6,215 bases of DNA from an uncultured Lachnospiraceae bacterium (GTDB taxonomy: Bacteria > Bacillota > Clostridia > Lachnospirales > Lachnospiraceae). Made by a program: the position numbers and the translations under genes. Each line of letters begins with the position of its first letter. Position 1 is the stretch's first letter. The notes below the pieces were generated by a model. The model ran no database searches, was not told where the DNA came from, and was given only the letters and a program-made list of their open reading frames with translations. This document shows positions 1 through 5,013 of the stretch, piece by piece. The stretch lies in contig CAMWSA010000231.1 in assembly GCA_947176785.1 (NCBI GenBank), positions 1-6,215 of the forward strand. Reading direction: 5' to 3'.

Positions 1-702
1 ATTCTGTCCTCCACCGCCGTAAGAGGCAGACTAATAGAAAATATAGTAAACGAGGCGGTGAATCTGAATCTGGATGGCATCAACATCGACTTTGAGAAGC
101 TGACGACGGAGTGCAGCGAACACTATGCCCAGTTTATCCGGGAGTTGCCCATCGCCTGCCGCAGGAGCGAGTTGATTCTGTCCTTTGACAACTATGTGCC
201 CTTTAATTTCAATGATTATTACCGCCGGGACGTGCAGGGAAAGGTGGCTGACTATGTGATTATCATGGGTTATGACGAGCATTGGCACGGCAGCGGTGAT
301 CCCGGTTCCGTGGCCAGCATCGGCTATGTCAGCGGCGGCATCGACCGTACTCTGGAGCAGGTGCCTAAGGAAAAGGTGATCAATGCCCTGCCCTTTTATA
401 CGATCCTGTGGACCATTGACGGTGCTGCGGTGACAGACGAGTACCTGCTTTTGTCCAATACCAAGGACTATTTGCAGAGGGTCGGCGTGGAGACTACCTG
501 GGATGAGGAGACCTCCCAGCTGTACGCGGAATGGCAGAGCGGCAGCAAGACACACAAAATTTGGGCCGAGACGGAGGAGTCCATTCAGGTGAAGCTGAAT
601 GTGATGCAAAACCGTGGAATCGCCGGGGCGGCTGTATGGCAGATCAGTTATGGCACACCTGCGGCGTGGGAGTTGATTAATGCCTATGTCAATGCCCCGT
701 AG
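1..702 (+). CDS. Glycosyl hydrolase family 18 (chitinase/GlcNAcase-like) protein, C-terminal part
   Basis: The frame is open from the first base of the window to TAG at 700-702, giving 233 residues; the true start lies upstream. Residues 24-32 read LDGINIDFE, the GH18 active-site strand (DGxxxDxE); its last Glu, codon 94-96, is the expected catalytic acid. Further family marks are VIIMGYDEHWHGSG (the MxYD segment, codons around 262-300), VINALPFYTILWT, and a late Trp in AAVWQISYG that would close the sugar-binding barrel. The family cleaves beta-1,4 GlcNAc linkages in chitin or peptidoglycan; members in spore formers (YaaH/SleL type) act on spore or cell-wall peptidoglycan. The neighbouring amidase fits a wall or spore role, but the substrate is inferred. 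Any signal peptide, SH3 or LysM domain would be in the missing N-terminus. The GTG at 58 is an internal Val codon, not a credible start, because the active-site domain continues upstream of it. Confidence 0.88.
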   Translation: MLSSTAVRGRLIENIVNEAVNLNLDGINIDFEKLTTECSEHYAQFIRELPIACRRSELILSFDNYVPFNFNDYYRRDVQGKVADYVIIMGYDEHWHGSGDPGSVASIGYVSGGIDRTLEQVPKEKVINALPFYTILWTIDGAAVTDEYLLLSNTKDYLQRVGVETTWDEETSQLYAEWQSGSKTHKIWAETEESIQVKLNVMQNRGIAGAAVWQISYGTPAAWELINAYVNAP

Positions 703-706
703 GACT

Positions 707-808
707 TATACTGGCGACCGCTGAGATTTTCCGATTCCCGTGCGGCATGTTGCAGAATCGGACAACACGTGCCGCAAGGAAAGGGAAATCTAAGCGGTCA
801 TGAGTATA
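707..808. repeat. Long imperfect palindrome (about 102-nt hairpin) after the GH18 gene
   Basis: The two arms pair over almost the whole length: 707-712 with 803-808, 716-722 with 793-799, 724-729 with 786-791, 731-732 with 784-785, 735-738 with 778-781, 741-747 with 770-776 and 748-752 with 763-767 (with a two-base bulge), leaving a loop at 753-762. It begins 4 nt after the GH18 stop. A competing stem, CCGATTC 731-737 with GAATCGG 755-761, would break the inner part. No U-run follows, so it is not a standard intrinsic terminator. A dispersed palindromic repeat (REP/MITE-like), an mRNA 3'-end stabiliser or a processed RNA element are all possible. The pairing is seen directly; the role is unknown. 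Confidence 0.7.
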
Positions 809-871
809 GCCAGAGGCTGCGGGCAGGCAAAGAGGTCTTTTGCCCGGAAAGGCCATGGCACTTGTATTACC

Positions 872-900
872 GCATATGGGGGGATGGGCACACATATATT
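872..900 (+). promoter_or_regulatory. Candidate sigma-E-type sporulation promoter of the amidase gene
   Basis: GCATATG at 872-878 matches the B. subtilis sigma-E -35 consensus (KMATATT) at six of seven positions. CATATATT at 893-900 matches the -10 consensus (CATACAnT) with one mismatch. The 14-nt spacing is in the sigma-E range. Transcription would begin near 907, leaving a short leader before ATG at 934. I found no good sigma-A -35/-10 pair here: GATAAT at 901-906 has only a G-run at the -35 distance. cwlD is known to be expressed from sporulation sigma factors in Bacillus, which agrees with this reading, but short motifs can occur by chance. Confidence 0.45.
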
Positions 901-935
901 GATAATTAAGAAGACAGAGGAACTATTATCAATAT
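896..935. repeat. Perfect 11-bp dyad flanking the amidase leader and start codon
   Basis: ATATTGATAAT (896-906) and ATTATCAATAT (925-935) are exact reverse complements separated by 18 nt. The spacer holds the only Shine-Dalgarno-like sequence, GAGG at 917-920, and the right arm includes the first two bases of the ATG at 934. If transcribed in full it would fold into a hairpin sequestering the start codon. If transcription begins near 907, as the sigma-E-like motif predicts, the left arm is not in the RNA and the dyad would act only as DNA, for example as an operator over the -10 region. Confidence 0.5.
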
Positions 936-1572
936 GCAGAAACGGTTGGAAAAGTTTTTTTCACTGGGACTGGGAGTGCTGCTGGTCCTGTCCATGGTCT
1001 ATGTGGCGCACAGCGCGGCGGTATTCGTGGGCGGAAAGAATGTGGAGGCAGGGGATGCTGCAGAGTCCCGGGAGCAGGTCTGCGTGGTGATTGATGCGGG
1101 CCATGGCGGTGATGATCCCGGGAAAATAGGCATAGGCCAGGTGCTGGAGAAGGATGTGAACCTGAGTATTGCCCGGAAGGTACAGCAGTATCTGGAGGCC
1201 CAGGACATACGGGTGGTATTGACCAGGGAGGATGAAAACGGCCTGTACGACAGCGATGCATCCAACAAAAAGGTGCAGGATATGAAGCGGCGGGTCGCCC
1301 TGATCGAGGAGGTAAATCCTGCCATCACCGTCAGCATCCACCAGAACAGTTATCCGGAGGAGTACGTTCACGGCGCGCAGGTTTTTTACTACGACGGCAG
1401 CAGGGACGGACAGCTTCTGGCACAGCTGCTGCAAAAGCAGCTGGTGGAGAAATTGGACCCGGAGAACCACCGGCAGATCAAGGCTAATGACAGCTATTAT
1501 CTGCTGAAAAAGACGGATACCCCCATTGTGATTGTGGAGTATTGTGTTTCAGACAGACAAACCGGTTTATAG
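934..1572 (+). CDS. cwlD: CwlD-like N-acetylmuramoyl-L-alanine amidase (Amidase_3), 3' end cut off by the inserted element
   Basis: The 212-residue product has a short positively charged N-terminus and one hydrophobic segment (about residues 9-31), a membrane anchor or uncleaved signal. An Amidase_3 zinc hydrolase domain follows. The zinc ligands are visible as H57 (DAGHGG), E72 (LEKD) and H136 (SIHQNS), and the catalytic Glu is E202 (IVIVE). The family cleaves the MurNAc-L-alanine bond; CwlD acts in the mother cell with PdaA to make cortex muramic-delta-lactam. Anchor, size and the MKRRVALIEE...GAQVFYY segment resemble CwlD more than large secreted amidases, so the symbol is a best match, not proven. 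After E202 the expected CGFLSN-type strand and last helices (some 30-40 residues) are replaced by YCVSDRQTGL and a TAG at 1570. The protein here is therefore probably inactive or unstable. GAGG at 917-920 is a rather distant Shine-Dalgarno (13 nt). It could also be annotated as a pseudogene. Confidence 0.85.
   Translation: MQKRLEKFFSLGLGVLLVLSMVYVAHSAAVFVGGKNVEAGDAAESREQVCVVIDAGHGGDDPGKIGIGQVLEKDVNLSIARKVQQYLEAQDIRVVLTREDENGLYDSDASNKKVQDMKRRVALIEEVNPAITVSIHQNSYPEEYVHGAQVFYYDGSRDGQLLAQLLQKQLVEKLDPENHRQIKANDSYYLLKKTDTPIVIVEYCVSDRQTGL
1530..1570. other. Inferred element end / attachment-site junction (att) inside the amidase gene
   Basis: Amidase homology is clear through the catalytic Glu codon GAG at 1537-1539 and gone from about 1541. 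A+T content rises from here on, and the next genes are recombinases pointing towards this spot. A normal gene would continue GAG-TGC/TGT-GGN, so the crossover of a serine recombinase (two-base exchange) most likely falls within about 1534-1545. A perfect 10-bp palindrome, AAACCGGTTT at 1559-1568, lies just inside the element and may be part of a recombinase-binding half-site. The exact core cannot be fixed without the other junction. Confidence 0.55.
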
Positions 1573-1584
1573 TTACAAGCTTTT

Positions 1585-1644
1585 ATGTGAAACATAGAAA
1601 TTCTTAGACTGCGTATTTTGCAGGCTTAGAATTTCTTTTCACAT
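1585..1644. terminator. 60-nt near-perfect hairpin between convergent amidase and recombinase genes
   Basis: ATGTGAAA at 1585-1592 pairs with TTTTCACAT (1637-1644 used), AGAAATTCT at 1596-1604 with 1628-1636, AG with 1625-1626, and CTGC at 1609-1612 with GCAG at 1620-1623. This leaves a 7-nt loop, mismatches at 1605/1627 and 1608/1624, and a 3-nt bulge. On the plus strand it is followed by a T-rich stretch (TTATCATTTCATTTT), so it could end transcripts of the broken amidase gene. On the minus strand no U-run follows. Because it sits within 110 bp of the element end, a role in recombinase or accessory-protein binding is an alternative. Confidence 0.55.
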
Positions 1645-1661
1645 TTATCATTTCATTTTCG

Positions 1662-1691
1662 ATAGGAATGCTGATTTTCAGGCATTCCTAT
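1662..1691 (-). terminator. Hairpin overlapping the 3' end of the distal recombinase gene
   Basis: ATAGGAATGC at 1662-1671 is an exact reverse complement of GCATTCCTAT at 1682-1691. The inner TGA/TCA bases extend the stem with one bulge. The stop codon of the recombinase (TGA, 1680-1678) lies in the loop-proximal part. The stem is positioned as a terminator of the recombinase operon, but the bases after it on the minus strand (CGAAAATGAAATG) are A-rich rather than U-rich. It may instead protect the mRNA 3' end or work together with the larger hairpin next to it. Confidence 0.5.
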
Positions 1692-3315
1692 TGTACATTT
1701 CTTCAAATATATCCTTTGATTTCCAAGTGATTTCAATGGAATCCGGAGAATTTACAACGACTTTACGTACAAATAAATCAACAGCATTCTGAGTTAAGGT
1801 TTTTAGTCTGGTTATTTCCAGAAGCGACTCTGACTCAGTTTTTTTCTGCGCGGATTCTATGGTGTATAGCTTTTTTTCTATTTCACTCCTTTCCGAGTCA
1901 AGCTCATTGTTTGCAGATGATATTGCAGCTTTTTGTTTGACAAATTGTTCCCTGCTTATGTTCCCAGTTCTGTATTCCTCGTAGAGACGAGGAACTTTCC
2001 CTTTATTTTGTTCCAGCAACCGCGAAATTGCCCGCAGTCTGCTCTGAAGTTTTTCTTTGTCAGACTTTGGGAGAGGCACCTGTTTGTCCAAAATAAGCTG
2101 AACCTGAATCTGCAGCGGGCGCAACACCTGTTCCTTTAGAAATTCGTCTTTTATGGAATGTAAGTTGCATGTGCCGCCGCCGGAAGGTCTTGCATGAGGA
2201 CAATAGTATATCGCATGGATTTTGGAATTGCGTGTGTGTACCTCATGCTTTAGTCTGCATCCACAATGACCGCAGTATATCTTTTGGTAAAACAGGTTTT
2301 CATTCTTTTGCCGATTGTCAGTGCGGACAGTTTTGCGATTGCGGATGATAGCAGCCGCCTGAAGGAATGTATCCCTGTCAATAATAGCTTCATGGGTATC
2401 CCTGACAACCACATGGTCCTCCGTTTTCTGCCGCTTGAACTTTCTGCTGCCCACACCCTTTACCTGAACACGGTTGTTGACGGTCGCTCCCGTCACTGTT
2501 TCATCCTGAAGGATTTTTGTAACCTGTCCAGGCTTCCAAATTTGAGACCTCAGTTGGTCTTCTGTGAAACCGCCGCATTGAAAGCCGTAAAGTTTGTGCA
2601 ATCTCTGTGCGGGGGTAGGAATGAGAAGTTCATTTAACTGTTGTGCAATCTTTACCGGCCTCCATCCGGAAAGAGTCAGACGAAATATAGTCTTTACAAT
2701 TTCTGCAGATTCGGGATCAACCTCCAACTTGTGCCGGTCAGCAGGGGAAATAATATATCCATATGGCGGTTTTGCTGCCACAAAGTCACCGCGTTTCTGC
2801 TGTATCTTCTTAATGCTCTTTACTTTGGCTGACAAATCCTTGCTGTAATAGTCATAGATTACGTTTTTGAACGCCATTTCAAGTCCGGGTGTATTACCAA
2901 TGTACTCAGTGCTGTCAAAGGAATCATTGATGGCTATGAAGCGTATTCCTACTAAAGGAAAAATCTGCTCTATATAACAGCCCGTTTCGATATAGTTCCG
3001 TCCAAACCGTGACATGTCTTTTACGATAATGGCGCCTATCCTGCCCTCGGACACCAGTTGAAAGATTTCCTGAATTGCAGGCCGTTCAAAATTGGTACCG
3101 GAATAACCGTCATCCAGAAACTCCCTTATGTTCATCTGCCTCAGCTCAGGCTTTGATTCAATATAGCTGTGTATCAGCCGTCGCTGTGCGCTGATGCTGG
3201 TGCTTTCATCCTTCAGGACATTTTGCTTCAAGTCAAAATCTTCATCGGATACCCTCAGATAGCAGGCGAGGATATTGTCTCCCATAAAATTTTCGTAAAG
3301 ATAATTGCTTTTCAT
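1678..3315 (-). CDS. Large serine recombinase, third gene of the triplet
   Basis: This 545-residue site-specific recombinase has the family's usual order. The resolvase-type catalytic domain is at about 15-165: YLRVS with nucleophile S23, SISAQRR at 40-46, DDGYSGTNFERP at 68-79, KDMSRFGRNYIE at 99-110 with R103 and R106. The recombinase DNA-binding domain is at about 178-325, from PPYGY to DTHEAIIDRDTF. The zinc ribbon has all four ligands, C348-x2-C351 and C372-x10-C383. A coiled coil at about 420-500 precedes a short C-terminal tail. Such enzymes cut both att sites with a two-base stagger and exchange strands through a phosphoserine link. The start is fixed by an ATGA overlap with the preceding gene and GGGGTG at 3326-3321, five bases upstream; M11 is a less likely start. 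The stop is about 140 bp from the element end. Confidence 0.93.
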   Translation of the reverse strand: MKSNYLYENFMGDNILACYLRVSDEDFDLKQNVLKDESTSISAQRRLIHSYIESKPELRQMNIREFLDDGYSGTNFERPAIQEIFQLVSEGRIGAIIVKDMSRFGRNYIETGCYIEQIFPLVGIRFIAINDSFDSTEYIGNTPGLEMAFKNVIYDYYSKDLSAKVKSIKKIQQKRGDFVAAKPPYGYIISPADRHKLEVDPESAEIVKTIFRLTLSGWRPVKIAQQLNELLIPTPAQRLHKLYGFQCGGFTEDQLRSQIWKPGQVTKILQDETVTGATVNNRVQVKGVGSRKFKRQKTEDHVVVRDTHEAIIDRDTFLQAAAIIRNRKTVRTDNRQKNENLFYQKIYCGHCGCRLKHEVHTRNSKIHAIYYCPHARPSGGGTCNLHSIKDEFLKEQVLRPLQIQVQLILDKQVPLPKSDKEKLQSRLRAISRLLEQNKGKVPRLYEEYRTGNISREQFVKQKAAISSANNELDSERSEIEKKLYTIESAQKKTESESLLEITRLKTLTQNAVDLFVRKVVVNSPDSIEITWKSKDIFEEMYNRNA

Positions 3316-5009
3316 TGCATCACCCCGCTTTCCCGGAACTTGAGTATAGGTTCTATTTCATCCCGATATTTGAAAACAACTTCAAGTGTTTTAGAATCGT
3401 AGACATAAATTTTGTCAACTAACCTATGTAAAAGATCCTTTGACAAGAAATCGCCTTCATAGAATTCCAATAGAAGCCGGATGTATGGGTTATGTGGGGA
3501 AAAGCGTATTTTCAAGCGTTCAAGGGTGGATTTCAGTTCTGCCAGACGGCTTTCTGATGAAAGCCTTTCCAGTCTGTATTCTTCCTTTTGCGCAAGATAT
3601 TTTTCACGGGCAAGTAGCCCTTCCGAATAATGCAGGTATAAATCTGACTGCATAGAAGTAAGTTCTTTGTGCCTTGCGGCAAGTTCTTTGATTTGTTTTT
3701 CCAAAGCCTCCCTTCTGCTAAGAAATGTCTGATGTTCCTGTACCGTTGCAAGGTAATCATTCAATTCCAAAGCCAATTCCATCTGCTTTTTCAGAAGGCA
3801 GACCAGGGTTTCCTGTATCTGTTCCTCTTTGATGCTGATGATTGAACATTTTGAGTAGTCCGCATCCCTTTGTGAAACAGTGGTATAACGATATTTCATG
3901 CCATGCTTTTCATAATAGTTTCGTGTCCGATACATCTTGAGTCCTGTGTTCCCGCTGTAAACCAATCCGGCAAAAATATCATCCGGCGAATCAACATCCG
4001 AATGACAGTAACGGCTTGACCTGTTTTTTTCCAGCTCCTGCATACAAATGCGCTGAACCTCAAAGAATAATTCACGGCTTATGATGGCTTCATGGGTATT
4101 TTCCGTTATTATCCAGTCCTCATAGGGGATATTCCTGATTTTGGTTAGATTTTTAGAGAGGTTTTTCCTCTTTTTCCCCATTGCCAAATCCCCGGTATAA
4201 GTGCGGTTGCTCAGGATAACTTTAACGGTAATGCCCTGCCAGATGCTGTTTTCGTAACGTGGAGCTTTTACAGCGCCTGCCAGAAACTGATACCGCATCG
4301 GTGCCGCAATATTGCCTTCATTTAAGAGTCGGGCAATTTGGAAGTTGCCCATGCCTTCAAGCTTCCACTGAAAAATCTGCCTTACTGTAGGTGCCGTTTC
4401 CTGGTTGACAATCAGATGGTGTGGGTCCGCCGGATCTTTGCAGTAGCCATAAGGAGGCACGTTCCCATAATATAATCCGTTTTTTCGCTGGATTTCTTTT
4501 GCAGTAAATATCTTGCGGGAAATATCCTTTGCATAGGCTTCGTTCACGATTCCCTTAATCATGGTGTCTAACGGCTGAAGGGCACTGTTTTCCAACTGTC
4601 CTGAGTCATAGTTGTCATTGACCGCTATAAAGCGGACCTTCAAGGCAGGAAACACCATTTCAAGGTAATTTCCGGTTTCTATGTAGTTCCGTCCGAATCG
4701 TGACAAATCTTTTACCACAATACATGAGATACGCTTTTTTCTTACATCCTCCATCAGGCGGTTCCATTCAGGCCGGTCAAAGTTTGTACCAGTTTCTCCG
4801 TTGTCGGAGTAAATATCTACAATTTTTAAACCATTTTGTTTTTTTACATAGCTTAACAGCAAGTCCCTCTGGTTATTCAGTTTTTCCCCCTTTGCAGCTT
4901 CCTCCCCGGATATGCGCAAATATAATCCGGTAAGGTAAATCTCAGGAGGAGTAGCTTGAGGGTTCATAACGGCTGTATCAGTAATTCTGCCCGTTCTTTT
5001 ATGTGGCAT
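3312..5009 (-). CDS. Large serine recombinase with degenerate zinc ribbon, second gene of the triplet
   Basis: 565 residues. The catalytic domain is at about 25-170: YLRIS with nucleophile S34, LNNQRDLL at 44-51 (the usual Ser before this QR motif is absent), GETGTNFDRP at 71-80, KDLSRFGRNYIE at 100-111. The recombinase domain runs about 180-325, from VPPYGY to ENTHEAIISRELF. At the zinc ribbon the usual LVYCGxCG reads LVYSGNTG, so ligands 1 and 2 are S352 (AGC, 3956-3954) and T355. The third position also lacks Cys (MKYRYTTV), and only C388 remains. A long coiled coil follows at about 425-502. The catalytic residues look intact, so I infer an active or partner recombinase with altered DNA recognition rather than a dead gene; no frameshift is present. 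It overlaps the third gene by four bases and starts 4 nt after the first gene's stop. The start is chosen from a strong Shine-Dalgarno; the later M15 has none. Confidence 0.92.
   Translation of the reverse strand: MPHKRTGRITDTAVMNPQATPPEIYLTGLYLRISGEEAAKGEKLNNQRDLLLSYVKKQNGLKIVDIYSDNGETGTNFDRPEWNRLMEDVRKKRISCIVVKDLSRFGRNYIETGNYLEMVFPALKVRFIAVNDNYDSGQLENSALQPLDTMIKGIVNEAYAKDISRKIFTAKEIQRKNGLYYGNVPPYGYCKDPADPHHLIVNQETAPTVRQIFQWKLEGMGNFQIARLLNEGNIAAPMRYQFLAGAVKAPRYENSIWQGITVKVILSNRTYTGDLAMGKKRKNLSKNLTKIRNIPYEDWIITENTHEAIISRELFFEVQRICMQELEKNRSSRYCHSDVDSPDDIFAGLVYSGNTGLKMYRTRNYYEKHGMKYRYTTVSQRDADYSKCSIISIKEEQIQETLVCLLKKQMELALELNDYLATVQEHQTFLSRREALEKQIKELAARHKELTSMQSDLYLHYSEGLLAREKYLAQKEEYRLERLSSESRLAELKSTLERLKIRFSPHNPYIRLLLEFYEGDFLSKDLLHRLVDKIYVYDSKTLEVVFKYRDEIEPILKFRESGVMQ
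3321..3326 (-). promoter_or_regulatory. Shine-Dalgarno of the third recombinase gene, inside the end of the second
   Basis: On the minus strand GGGGTG, continuing GATGCA, precedes ATG at 3315 at a spacing of five bases. It lies within the last codons of the upstream recombinase gene, whose TGA overlaps the new ATG as ATGA. The arrangement points to translational coupling and favours the first Met over M11. Confidence 0.65.
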
Positions 5010-5013
5010 CTCT

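Noticed and set aside
821..845. Hairpin GGGCA...TGCCC as an intrinsic terminator of the GH18 gene
   Set aside because: The stem has a three-base bulge and a very small loop, and it is followed by GGAAAGG rather than a T-run; too weak to list.
862..906. Sigma-A promoter with TTGTAT (862-867) and TATATT or GATAAT
   Set aside because: The spacing is far too long (27 nt or more), and no other -35 is placed correctly.
800..1090. Plus-strand open frame of 96 codons overlapping the start of the amidase
   Set aside because: Its composition and low-complexity Trp/Cys-rich translation are unlike a real protein, it overlaps the amidase in another frame, and no Shine-Dalgarno is visible.
961..1470. Long minus-strand open frames opposite the amidase (also 31-609 opposite the GH18 gene)
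   Set aside because: They are antisense shadows of clear enzyme genes, with no recognisable motifs or ribosome sites.
2266..2848. Plus-strand open frames opposite the third recombinase
   Set aside because: They are antisense to a gene with complete catalytic and zinc motifs and have no family features of their own.
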